DNA from: Streptomyces sp. CB02414
GTDB taxonomy: Bacteria > Actinomycetota > Actinomycetes > Streptomycetales > Streptomycetaceae
Length of the DNA stretch: 64,000 bases
Direction: 5' to 3'
Assembly (NCBI RefSeq): GCF_001905385.1
Contig: NZ_LIPF01000009.1
Span: forward strand, 248,001 to 312,000
Shown: positions 1 through 7,686 of the stretch, piece by piece
Layout of the letters: every line of letters starts with the position of its first letter
How positions within the stretch are numbered: position 1 is the stretch's first letter
Position numbers and translations under genes: made by a program
Notes under the pieces: model-generated
Databases searched by the model: none
What the model was told of the DNA's origin: nothing
Seen by the model: only the letters and a program-made list of their open reading frames with translations

Positions 1-138
1 CGCAACCTGGAGCACTCCCAGCGTCAGCACACGGCGCTGGTGGAGGCGGTGCTCGACGGGGACGCGGACGGGGCGCGGGAGATCACGCGGGAGCACTGCG
101 CGGGGACGGCGGCGCTGCTGCGCGGGTTCCTGGCGTGA
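1..138 (+). CDS. GntR/FCD-type transcriptional regulator, C-terminal fragment
   Basis: The window opens inside this gene; only the last 45 codons are present. The residues (RNLEHSQRQHTALVEAV, then a helical stretch with DGDADGAREITREHC) look like the last two helices of an FCD ligand-binding domain of a GntR-family regulator, including the His and the 'ALVEAVLDGDADGA' pattern typical of that fold. The helix-turn-helix lies outside the window. It is followed 86 bp downstream on the same strand by a glutamine-amidotransferase-like hydrolase, an arrangement common near GlnA-like polyamine/GABA genes in Streptomyces, so it may control that neighbour. Family assignment is by short similarity only. 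Confidence 0.65.
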   Translation, partial: RNLEHSQRQHTALVEAVLDGDADGAREITREHCAGTAALLRGFLA

Positions 139-224
139 GCGCGGGCGGGCGTCTTGCCTCGGGAGGCCTTCCCGGCAAAGGTATGCGTACGGTCCATTGC
201 GGGCAGGCCGCGGGAGGTCGGACG

Positions 225-917
225 ATGGCGGGCAGGCCACTGATCGGCGTCAGCACGTATCTGGAGCACGGCGCGCGCTGGGGCGTGTGGGAGCTGGAGG
301 CGGCGCTGCTGCCGGCCGGGTATCCGCGGCTCGTGCAGCGGGCGGGCGGACTGGCCGCGATGCTCCCGCCGGACGCGCCGGAGCACGCCGCCGCCGCCGT
401 CGCCCGCCTGGACGGGCTGGTGATCGCGGGCGGCCCGGACGTGGAGCCGGCCCGCTACGGCGCCGAGCCCGGCCCGCGCACCGGCCCTCCCGCCCGGGCC
501 CGGGACACCTGGGAACTGGCGCTCATCGAGGCGGCCCTGGCCGCGCGCGTCCCGTTGCTGGGCGTCTGCCGGGGCATGCAGCTGCTCAACGTCGCGCTCG
601 GCGGCACCCTCGTCCAGCACATCGACGGCCACGCCGAGGTGGTGGGCGTCTTCGGCGGCCACCCGGTCAAGCCGGTGCCGGGGACGCTGTACGCGGGTGT
701 GGTGCCCGAGGAGCTGTTCGTCCCGACCTACCACCACCAGGCGGTGGACCGGCTGGGCGCGGGCCTGGTCCCCGCGGCCCACGCGGCGGACGGCACGGTG
801 GAGGCCCTGGAACTGCCGTCCGGGCCCGGCTGGGTCCTCGGGGTGCAGTGGCATCCGGAGATGGGCGAGGACGTACGGGTGATGCGGGCCCTGGTGGAGG
901 CGGCGGGGGCGGGCTGA
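225..917 (+). CDS. Gamma-glutamyl-gamma-aminobutyrate hydrolase-like class I glutamine amidotransferase
   Basis: A 230-residue protein of the peptidase C26/PuuD group. These enzymes hydrolyse gamma-glutamyl amides such as gamma-Glu-GABA in polyamine and GABA catabolism. The class I amidotransferase triad is visible: nucleophile Cys115 in GVCRGMQLLN, and His210 with Glu212 in QWHPEMG. An oxyanion-type glycine stretch (VIAGGPDVEPARY) lies near residues 66-78. The ATG at 225 was chosen because GGGAGG precedes it and the protein then begins MAGRPLIGVSTY, as in the family; the frame stays open upstream without a better start. It is probably cytosolic. The upstream GntR/FCD regulator suggests use of an amine-derived carbon or nitrogen source. 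Exact substrate is not determinable here. Confidence 0.85.
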   Translation: MAGRPLIGVSTYLEHGARWGVWELEAALLPAGYPRLVQRAGGLAAMLPPDAPEHAAAAVARLDGLVIAGGPDVEPARYGAEPGPRTGPPARARDTWELALIEAALAARVPLLGVCRGMQLLNVALGGTLVQHIDGHAEVVGVFGGHPVKPVPGTLYAGVVPEELFVPTYHHQAVDRLGAGLVPAAHAADGTVEALELPSGPGWVLGVQWHPEMGEDVRVMRALVEAAGAG

Positions 918-1286
918 CCCGCGCGGCCGGAGCGCCGGACGGGCGACGCGCCGCCACTTCCGGGCGGCAGGCATCCGTACGCCGGCGGCCCCCGGCACTC
1001 GTGCCCGACACACACCGGAGCAAGTCGGCCGACTCCGCCCCGTGCTCCCCGCACGCGCGGTCGGCCGCCCCTCTCGGCGGCCGCGGCTCCAGGCCCATCG
1101 CGTGGGCCGACGCCGGGCATACCGGGGCCAGCCGGCCCCCGGCACAGCGCACGCGACCGTCCGCCGCTCCGCCTGACGCCGGCCGGCACGGCGGCCACGA
1201 CGGCACGGCGGCCCGGTGGACACGACGGGCACGACGGCGCGAGGGGCCCGCTCAGCCCCCGGCCCGTCACCGCCCGCCCCGCGCCC
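918..1286. other. Intergenic region between convergent genes, no gene seen
   Basis: This 369-bp GC-rich stretch separates the end of the amidotransferase gene from the end of the leftward LysR gene. I see no convincing coding frame. It contains several short imperfect GC-rich palindromes (around 1060-1085 and 1195-1245) and reiterated ACGACGG-type motifs, which may serve as bidirectional termination signals, but no single clean hairpin stands out. Confidence 0.4.
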
Positions 1287-2183
1287 CTACCCCCGCGTCA
1301 GGGACAGGAGCTGCCGGGCCGGGCCCGTCGGGCGGTGGCCCGTGGGCCATACCGCGCGCAGGTCGCGGGCCAGGGCGACGTCCGCGACCGGGACGCTCAC
1401 CAGGCGCCGGTTGGACAGCTCCTCGCCGACGGCGAGTTCGCTCAGGACGGAGGGGCCGGCGCCGCTCACGGCGGCGGCCTTCACCGCGGTGGTCGACGAG
1501 AGTTCGATCAGGGGGCGGGCCAGGCCGCCCAGAGCCGCGTCCAGGACCTGCCGGGTACCCGAGCCCTTCTCCCGCAGGATCAGCGGGGTCGCCGCCAGTT
1601 CCGCCGCCTGGAGCGGACGCCTGCGCCGGGTCCACGGGTGGCCCGGTGCCGCCACGACGATCAGCCGGTCGTGGGCGATGACCGCGGAGTCGAGGCCCGC
1701 CGGGACGCTCACCCCCTCCACGAAGCCCAGGTCGGCCTCGCCGGCCAGCAGCCGCTCCGCCACCACCGCCGAGTTTCCGGCGAGCAGCGACACCGCGGTG
1801 TCCGGCAGCTGGGTGCGCAGCGCGACCAGCCAGCCCGGCAGCAGGTACTCGGCGATCGTCATGCTCGCCGCCACCCGCAGCCGCGAGTCCCGCCGGTCCC
1901 GCAGGGCCTGCGCGCCCGCGTCGAACGCCTCGGCCGCCTCCACGATCCGGCGCGCCCAGTCCGTGACGAGTGCGCCGGCGTCAGTGAGCCGGGAGCCGCG
2001 GGGCGAGCGGTCCACCAGAGCGACGCCCAGCTGCCGTTCCATCGAGCGGACGCGGCTGCTGGCGGCCGGCTGGGTGATGCCCAGCTCCCGCGCCGCGCCG
2101 CCGAGACTGCCGAGCCGCGCCACGGCCAGGAGCAGCTCCAGCGCCCCGAGATCCGGCACCCGGTGCGCCAGTGAGCCCGTCAC
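1287..2183 (-). CDS. LysR-family transcriptional regulator
   Basis: A 298-residue LysR-type regulator. The N-terminal winged helix-turn-helix is clear (LGALELLLAVARLGSLGGAA, then ITQPAASSRVRSMERQLG), followed by the periplasmic-binding-like effector domain. The frame is open to an ATG at 2255, but I chose the GTG at 2183. It places the DNA-binding helix about ten residues from the start, as in the family, has a GGGGGCGG-like ribosome site, and leaves the CATAA-N7-TTATG inverted repeat outside the gene. It is divergent from a TDT-family anion transporter, a common pairing in which the LysR protein controls the transporter. Effector unknown. Confidence 0.85.
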   Translation of the reverse strand: MTGSLAHRVPDLGALELLLAVARLGSLGGAARELGITQPAASSRVRSMERQLGVALVDRSPRGSRLTDAGALVTDWARRIVEAAEAFDAGAQALRDRRDSRLRVAASMTIAEYLLPGWLVALRTQLPDTAVSLLAGNSAVVAERLLAGEADLGFVEGVSVPAGLDSAVIAHDRLIVVAAPGHPWTRRRRPLQAAELAATPLILREKGSGTRQVLDAALGGLARPLIELSSTTAVKAAAVSGAGPSVLSELAVGEELSNRRLVSVPVADVALARDLRAVWPTGHRPTGPARQLLSLTRG

Positions 2184-2252
2184 GTGCCGCCCCCGTACGT
2201 CGTACCCGCCCTCCGCGTCGCCCGTACCGTTCGTACCGCCCGCACCGCTGCT

Positions 2253-2269
2253 CATAACCCCAGCTTATG
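2253..2269. promoter_or_regulatory. Putative LysR operator, CATAA-N7-TTATG
   Basis: The inverted repeat CATAA (2253-2257), 7-nt spacer, TTATG (2265-2269) lies between the divergent LysR and transporter genes. It has the ATAA-N7-TTAT geometry of a T-N11-A LysR box and sits 57 bp before the transporter start. Assignment is by position and symmetry only. Confidence 0.5.
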
Positions 2270-2325
2270 CCCTCATAGGGACATGGTCCCTGGTCAGCGG
2301 CTTCTGCCGCCGGGACCGTGGACAC

Positions 2326-3483
2326 ATGGTCACCGCAGCCCAGCCCTTGTCACCCACCTCCGTCCCGTCCCGGCGGGTCCCGGCCGTCCGTCACCTCGGG
2401 CCCAACTGGTACGCCTGCGTCATGGGCACCGCCATCGTCGGCACCGCGGGAGCCGCGCTCCCCTGGCAGGTGCCCGGGCTGCGGGCCCTCTGCACCGCCG
2501 TCTGGGCCCTGTCGCTCGCGCTGCTGGCGGTCCTGCTGGTGGCCCGGTCCCTGCACTGGCTGCACCACCGCGACCAGGCCCGCGCCCATCTGCTCGACCC
2601 GGCGGCGGCCCCCTTCTACGGCTGCCTGGCGATGGCGCTGCTGGCTGTCGGCGGCGGCGCCGTGACCGTCGGCCGGGACTGGATCGGCACCTCGGCCGCG
2701 GTGGCCCTGGACACCGTGCTGTTCACCGCCGGTACCGTCGTCGGGCTGGCGGCGGCGGTCGCCGTGCCCTATCTGATGGCCGTACGGCACCGGACAGAGT
2801 TGGGGCAGGCCAGTCCGGTATGGCTGCTGCCGCTGGTCGCGCCGATGGTGTCCGCGGCCGTGGGGCCGCTGCTCGTGCCGCACCTCCCGCCGGGACAGCC
2901 CCGCGAGACGCTGCTGCTCGCCTGTGTCGCGATGTTCGGGGTGAGTCTGCTCGCGACCCTGGTGACCCTGCCGGTGATCTTCGGCCGGCTGCTCACCGGC
3001 GGCCCGCTGCCGCTCGCGCTCACCCCGTCGCTGTTCCTGGTGCTCGGCCCGCTCGGGCAGTCGACCACCGCCGTCGGGAAGTTCGCGGACGTGGCCCCCG
3101 GGGTCCTGCCGGGACCGTACGCCGAGGGGTTCGGGGTCCTCGCCGTCCTGTACGGCGTGCCGGTGACGGGCTTCGCGCTGATGTGGCTGTGTCTCGCCGT
3201 CGCCCACGTCGTGCGGGCGCGCCGGGAGGGCATGGGCTTCTCGATGACCTGGTGGTCGTTCACCTTCCCGGTGGGCACCTGTGTCACCGGCGCCGCGGCG
3301 CTGGCCCGGCACACCGGGCTCGCCGCCTACGACGTGCTCGCCGTCGTCCTGTACGGCGTCCTCGTCACCGCCTGGGCCGTCGCGGCCGTGCACACCGCGC
3401 GGGGCCTGTTCAGCGGCGTGCTGCTCGCAGGGCCGCGTCCAGCACCCGGGGCGCCTTCGCCAGCGACGGCCCGTACCACGTGA
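2326..3483 (+). CDS. TDT-family (TehA/SLAC1-like) anion or C4-dicarboxylate transporter
   Basis: A 385-residue integral membrane protein with about ten hydrophobic segments in regular spacing, starting LGPNWYACVMGTAIVG. This N-terminal NW-x-x-x-VMGTA signature is typical of the tellurite-resistance/dicarboxylate transporter family, related to TehA, Mae1, SsuI-type sulfite exporters and plant SLAC1 channels. The ATG at 2326 follows a short leader and directly precedes VTAAQPLSP. The family moves anions (dicarboxylates, sulfite, tellurite-related), and the substrate cannot be read from sequence. It is divergent from a LysR regulator that probably controls it. Its 3' end overlaps the convergent metal-receptor gene by 74 bp, an unusually long tail-to-tail overlap. 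Confidence 0.83.
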   Translation: MVTAAQPLSPTSVPSRRVPAVRHLGPNWYACVMGTAIVGTAGAALPWQVPGLRALCTAVWALSLALLAVLLVARSLHWLHHRDQARAHLLDPAAAPFYGCLAMALLAVGGGAVTVGRDWIGTSAAVALDTVLFTAGTVVGLAAAVAVPYLMAVRHRTELGQASPVWLLPLVAPMVSAAVGPLLVPHLPPGQPRETLLLACVAMFGVSLLATLVTLPVIFGRLLTGGPLPLALTPSLFLVLGPLGQSTTAVGKFADVAPGVLPGPYAEGFGVLAVLYGVPVTGFALMWLCLAVAHVVRARREGMGFSMTWWSFTFPVGTCVTGAAALARHTGLAAYDVLAVVLYGVLVTAWAVAAVHTARGLFSGVLLAGPRPAPGAPSPATARTT

Positions 3484-4129
3484 GGTACCGCCCGTCGACG
3501 AGGGCGCAGGGCAGGCTGGGGAAGGCCTCCGGGCCGTCGTCGGCGGTGAAGCGGTAGGGCTCGTCCGGCAGGACCACCAGGTCCGGGCGGGCCGCCCGCA
3601 GTTCCTCGACCGGGACCTTCGGGTAGCGCTCGGGGTGGGACGCGTAGAGGTGGTCGACGCCGAGGCGGGCCAGTACGTCGCCCGCGAAGGTGTCGCTGCC
3701 CAGCACCATCCAGGGCCTGCGCCAGATCGGTACGACGGCCGTGGTGCGCCGCTCGGGGCGGGGCGGAGCGGTCCAGGCGGCCTCCGCCTCGTCCAGCCAC
3801 CGGGGGCGGGACGGCGCCCCGCAGGCGGTCAGCACGCGGGCCAGTTCGGTGAAGGCCTGCGGGACCGTGCGCACCTCGGTCACCAGCACCTCGACGCCCG
3901 CCGCGCGCAGGGCGTCCAGGTCCGGGGCGCGGTTCTCCTCCTCGTTGGCGATCACCAGGTCGGGGGCGAGGGCGAGGACGCGGTCGGTCTTCGGGTTCTT
4001 GGTGCCGCCGACGCGGGCGACGTCGAGACCGGCCGGGTGGGTGCACCAGTCGGTGGCACCGACCAGGGCGCCCTGCACCGTACGGGCCACCGCCTCGGTC
4101 AGCGACGGCACCAGCGAGACCACCCTCAC
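3410..4129 (-). CDS. Helical-backbone metal receptor-like protein (BtuF/FhuD fold), cytosolic
   Basis: A 239-residue protein resembling the periplasmic-binding fold of BtuF and Fe-siderophore binding proteins: VVSLVPSLTEAV at the N-terminus, TNPETE-like GGTKNPKTDRVLALAPDLVIANEEENR, and a second lobe with LGVDHLYASHPERYPKVPVEELRAARPDLVVLPDEPY. There is no signal peptide or lipobox, so it should stay in the cytosol. No ABC permease or ATPase is adjacent. The GTG start overlaps the stop of the upstream XRE-cupin gene (GTGA), implying translational coupling. Ligand could be a corrinoid, metal chelate or similar; the pairing suggests a sensing or salvage role rather than uptake. Confidence 0.75.
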   Translation of the reverse strand: MRVVSLVPSLTEAVARTVQGALVGATDWCTHPAGLDVARVGGTKNPKTDRVLALAPDLVIANEEENRAPDLDALRAAGVEVLVTEVRTVPQAFTELARVLTACGAPSRPRWLDEAEAAWTAPPRPERRTTAVVPIWRRPWMVLGSDTFAGDVLARLGVDHLYASHPERYPKVPVEELRAARPDLVVLPDEPYRFTADDGPEAFPSLPCALVDGRYLTWYGPSLAKAPRVLDAALRAARR

Positions 4130-4695
4130 CTGCGGGGCCCTTCCCGCACCGCCTCGATGTGCTCGGCGACGGCGACCACGATCAGCCGGGTGTCGGGCAC
4201 CGTGGCCCGCCAGCGGTGCCGCACCCCGCCGGTCAGGTACAGCGTGTCGCCGCGCCCGAGCCGGTAGGCGCGGCCCTCGGCCTCGATCTCCACGGCGCCC
4301 TCGGTGACGAACATCAACTGGTCGTTGCGGTACTGCAGTTCCCGGCCCGCGTCGTGGTCGCCGGTGAACTCCGAGGCGTGCATCTGGTGGTGCCCGCGCA
4401 CCAGCGAGCGCACCCTGGGGGCCAGCTCGGGGTCGGGGTCCTCGGCGCGTACCACGTCCACGCTGCAGGCGGGGTCGGCGGCGGCGAGCAGTTCGACGGC
4501 GGTGGTGCGCAGGGCGTCGGCCACCTTCTCCAGGGAGCTCTGGCTGGGCCGGGCCCGGTCGTTCTCGATCTGGCTCAGGAAGGGCACGGACAGGCCGCTG
4601 CGCTCGGAGACGACGGCGAGGGTGAGTTCGAGGGTCCGGCGCCGCCGCCGTACGGCCGCGCCCACCCGGAGCTGCTGCTCTTTGTGGTCGCCCAT
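4126..4695 (-). CDS. XRE-family regulator with C-terminal cupin domain
   Basis: 189 residues: an XRE helix-turn-helix at about 10-65 (LTLAVVSERSGLSVPFLSQIENDRARPSQSSLEKVADAL) followed by a cupin at about 105-175 (YRNDQLMFVTEGAVEIEAEGRAYRLGRGDTLYLTGGVRHRWRA). Such proteins bind a small ligand in the cupin barrel and repress metabolic genes. The ATG at 4695 was chosen because AGGAGGGAG lies about 8 nt upstream; a GTG 21 bp earlier would overlap that site. It is co-transcribed and coupled (4-bp overlap) with the downstream metal-receptor-like gene, so the two likely respond to the same ligand. Confidence 0.85.
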   Translation of the reverse strand: MGDHKEQQLRVGAAVRRRRRTLELTLAVVSERSGLSVPFLSQIENDRARPSQSSLEKVADALRTTAVELLAAADPACSVDVVRAEDPDPELAPRVRSLVRGHHQMHASEFTGDHDAGRELQYRNDQLMFVTEGAVEIEAEGRAYRLGRGDTLYLTGGVRHRWRATVPDTRLIVVAVAEHIEAVREGPRR

Positions 4696-5003
4696 CGCTC
4701 CGGCTCCCTCCTTCACCCGTCGCCGTATCCCTGATGAGTTCTCTGCACCCTACGCATGTTCGGCAAACCGTTTCACGCGGCCGTCACATCGACGTCACGG
4801 TGCGGTGGCCGCGATCTCACGTTTCTCGCCATCCCAGGGCCTCCCGTCGGCGGTGCCGGACGCCTTACCGGTTCAAGGTCCGGACGGTCCCACGTGTTCC
4901 CGCCAGTCCCTCATGTCCCGGTCGCGTGAGGCTCGGGCGGTGGGTTGGCGCTCCGTGGTTGACCGAATCCTTACCGTGTGCCGACCGCACACGTCAAAGG
5001 GCT
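4696..5003. other. Upstream region of the XRE-cupin operon, no gene seen
   Basis: About 300 bp with no convincing coding frame. It must hold the leftward promoter of the XRE-cupin operon. I see local AT-richer patches (around 4730-4790, with GGCAAACCGTTTC) but no promoter I would defend. Its right edge is the betaine-transporter terminator hairpin. Confidence 0.35.
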
Positions 5004-5045
5004 GGGCCCGGGACGCGGCTTCGAAAGGAAGCGCGTCCCGGGCCC
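5004..5045 (-). terminator. Terminator hairpin after the betaine ABC operon
   Basis: Arms 5004-5017 and 5032-5045 are perfectly complementary (GGGCCCGGGACGCG), extended by a bulged G and a CTTC/GAAG inner stem around a 5-nt loop (5023-5027). It lies 22 bp beyond the stop of the leftward permease gene. No T tract follows, as is usual in Streptomyces. Confidence 0.8.
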
Positions 5046-5067
5046 ACCCCTCGGGGCGCCGGTGGTC

Positions 5068-7686
5068 CTACTGCGGGGTCATCCGGCCGACCATGTCCGG
5101 GTGCTCTTCGAGCCACGCGGCCACGGCTTCCTCCTCCTGCCCCTGACCACGGTCCTTGATCTCCGCCTCCAGGGTGCCGAGCTCGTCCTCGCTCATGCGG
5201 AAGTTCTTGATCCACTCGGTGAGCTGCGGGTACTGCTCGGGGAACGCCTTGCTGGCGATGGTGTGAATCGTGTTGTTCGCGCCGAAGGACTTCTTCGGGT
5301 CCTTCAGCTTGGTCAGCTCGTACTCGCTGTACGCCCAGTGCGGGGACCAGAGCGTGACCGCGACCGGCTCCTTCTTCGCCAGCGCGCGCTTGAGCTCGGC
5401 CAGCATCGCCGGGGTGGAGCCGTCGACGACCTCGTACTCGTCCTCAAGGCCGTAGGCCGGCAGGACGTCGTTCTTGACCAGCTGCATCTGACCGGTGCCG
5501 GGTTCGATGCCGATGATCTTCCCGTCGAAGAGGTCGGCCTTGCCCTTGAGGTCCGCGAGGGACTTGACGTCCTTCACGTACGAGGGGACGGCGATCTCCA
5601 GGGAGGTCGGTTCGTACCAGGTGCCCAGGTCGGTGAGGTTGTTCTTGTGCTTGTCCCAGTAGTTCTTCTGGGCGTGGGGCAACCAGGCGTCGAAGTTGAG
5701 GTCCAGGTCACCGGAGGCGAGTCCGGTGTAGACCGGGCCGACGTCCATCTGCTTCAGGTTCAGCTTGTAGCCGCGCCGCTCCAGGACGTTCTTCCACAGG
5801 TAGGTGACGGCGACGTCCTCTTCCCACGGGAACCAGGCGACGTCCAGCGGACGCTTGGCCTCGGCCGGGGTGGCGCCGGAGCCGCCCTGGACCGGGGCGA
5901 GCTTGTCGACGACGCCCGGGTTGGACTTCAGCCAGGTGCGGACGGCGTCCTGCTGGTTGCCCTTGCCGGCCTTGTTGATCTCGGCCTCGAGGCTGGTGAG
6001 CTGCTTCTCCGTCATGGAGAAGTCCTTGAGCCACTTGGTGACGACCGGGTTGTCGTCCGAGAAGCCCTTGCGGGACAGCGTGTGCACGCCGTCGCCCTTG
6101 CCCCAGGAGCCCTTCGGGTCCTTCAGCTTCTTCAGGTCGTAGTCGTTGTACGCCCAGTGCGGCGACCAGAGCGTGACGACGATCGGTTCCTTCTTGCTGT
6201 AGGCCCGCTTCAGCTCGGCCAGCATCGCCGGCGTGGAGCTGTCGACGACCTTGTACTCCTTGTCGAGGCCGTACTCCTTGAGCACCTTGCTCTTGAGCAG
6301 GTTCATCTCACCGGCGCTGGGCTCGATACCGGTGATCTTCCCGCCGAAGAGGTCGGCCTTGCCCTTGAGGTCCTCCATGGAGTCGATGTCCTCCATGTAG
6401 GCCGGCACGGTCAGCTCCAGCGACGTCTCGTCGTACCAGCAGCCGAGGTCCTCCAGCTGCTTGCCGTACTTCTTCCAGTACTGCTCGTGGGTCGTCGGCA
6501 GCCAGGAGTCGGTCTGGAAGTCGATGCTGCCCTGCGCGAGCGCGGTGTAGAGCGGGCCGGCCTCGAACTGCTTGGCCTCGACCTCGAAGCCGCGCTGTTC
6601 CAGGATCTCCTTCCACAGGTAGGTGGAGGCGACGCCCTCGTCCCAGGGGATGTAGCCGATGGAGATCTTCTTGCCCTCGCCGACGTTCTTGCCGCCGGCC
6701 ACCGTCTCGGACTTCTCGCCGCTGCCGCCGAAGACGCCCATGCCGCCGGCCACCAGGCCGAGGATGACGATGCCGATCACGGCGACCTGCGGCTGGGGGC
6801 GGTAGGACCAGATCTTCAGGCCCTTGGCGGCGCGGGCCTTGGCGGCGGCGCGGCGGCCCAGCGGCGAGACGTGCGTGCCCAGCGCGCTGGTCATACGGTC
6901 CAGGTAGATCGCGAGGATCACGATGGCGACACCGGCCTCGGCGCCGAGGCCGACGTTGAGCTGGCCGATGGACTCCATGACGTCGCCGCCGAGGCCACCG
7001 GTGCCGACCATGCCGGCGATCGCGGCCATGGACAGGCCGAGCATGATGACCTGGTTGACGCCCGCCATCACCGTGGGCAGCGCGAGCGGGAGCTGGACCC
7101 GCAGCAGGGTGTTGCGGGGGGTGGTGCCGAAGGCCTCGGCGGCCTCGACCAGTTCCTTGTCGACCTGGCGGATGCCCAGCTCGGTCATGCGCACGCCGGG
7201 GGCGAGCGCGAAGATCAGGGTGGCCACGATGCCCGGGGCGGAGCCGGTCCCGAAGAACAGGATCGCCGGGATGAGGTAGATCATCGCGGGCAGCGTCTGC
7301 ATGAAGTCCAGCACCGGCCGGACGACCGCGCTGACCCGGTCGGACCGGGCCGCCCAGATACCCACCGGCACCGAGACGACCAGGGCGATGATCGTGGCGA
7401 CCAGCAGCAGCGCCAGGGTCACCATCGCGTTCTCCCACAGACCCATGGAGTCGATGAAGGCGAACCCGGCGAAGGAGAGGACACCGGCGAGCGCACCGCG
7501 CAGCCAGAAGGCCACCACGGCGAAGATGCCGGCGAGCAGCAGCGGCTCGGGCGCCTGGAGGACGGCGTTGATGCCGTCGTAGGCGCCGGTGAAGATGCTC
7601 TTGAGGAAGGTGAAGAGCCAGGAGACGTTGTCGAGCAGCCAGTCGACGGCGCTGTTGACCCAGTCACCGAGAGGAATCCTAGGCAC
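5068..7686 (-). CDS. Glycine betaine/proline-type ABC permease fused to two substrate-binding domains
   Basis: An 872-residue fusion. Residues about 40-300 form a ProW/OpuAB-type permease with the conserved cytoplasmic loop (EAAEAFGTTPRNTLLRVQLPLA), followed by one more membrane span (VAVIGIVILGLVAGG). Then come two consecutive OpuAC substrate-binding domains, at about 340-600 and 615-872, each beginning with a GYIPWDEGVASTYLWKEIL or AWFPWEEDVAVTYLWKNVL segment and containing IEP and LWSPHWAY motifs. The two domains are clearly paralogous but diverged, so the second is a duplication that may broaden affinity or specificity. The complex imports quaternary-amine osmoprotectants. The GTG start overlaps the ATPase stop by 8 bp, so the two are co-translated. 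One gene supplies both membrane and capture functions, needing no separate lipoprotein. Confidence 0.9.
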   Translation of the reverse strand: MPRIPLGDWVNSAVDWLLDNVSWLFTFLKSIFTGAYDGINAVLQAPEPLLLAGIFAVVAFWLRGALAGVLSFAGFAFIDSMGLWENAMVTLALLLVATIIALVVSVPVGIWAARSDRVSAVVRPVLDFMQTLPAMIYLIPAILFFGTGSAPGIVATLIFALAPGVRMTELGIRQVDKELVEAAEAFGTTPRNTLLRVQLPLALPTVMAGVNQVIMLGLSMAAIAGMVGTGGLGGDVMESIGQLNVGLGAEAGVAIVILAIYLDRMTSALGTHVSPLGRRAAAKARAAKGLKIWSYRPQPQVAVIGIVILGLVAGGMGVFGGSGEKSETVAGGKNVGEGKKISIGYIPWDEGVASTYLWKEILEQRGFEVEAKQFEAGPLYTALAQGSIDFQTDSWLPTTHEQYWKKYGKQLEDLGCWYDETSLELTVPAYMEDIDSMEDLKGKADLFGGKITGIEPSAGEMNLLKSKVLKEYGLDKEYKVVDSSTPAMLAELKRAYSKKEPIVVTLWSPHWAYNDYDLKKLKDPKGSWGKGDGVHTLSRKGFSDDNPVVTKWLKDFSMTEKQLTSLEAEINKAGKGNQQDAVRTWLKSNPGVVDKLAPVQGGSGATPAEAKRPLDVAWFPWEEDVAVTYLWKNVLERRGYKLNLKQMDVGPVYTGLASGDLDLNFDAWLPHAQKNYWDKHKNNLTDLGTWYEPTSLEIAVPSYVKDVKSLADLKGKADLFDGKIIGIEPGTGQMQLVKNDVLPAYGLEDEYEVVDGSTPAMLAELKRALAKKEPVAVTLWSPHWAYSEYELTKLKDPKKSFGANNTIHTIASKAFPEQYPQLTEWIKNFRMSEDELGTLEAEIKDRGQGQEEEAVAAWLEEHPDMVGRMTPQ

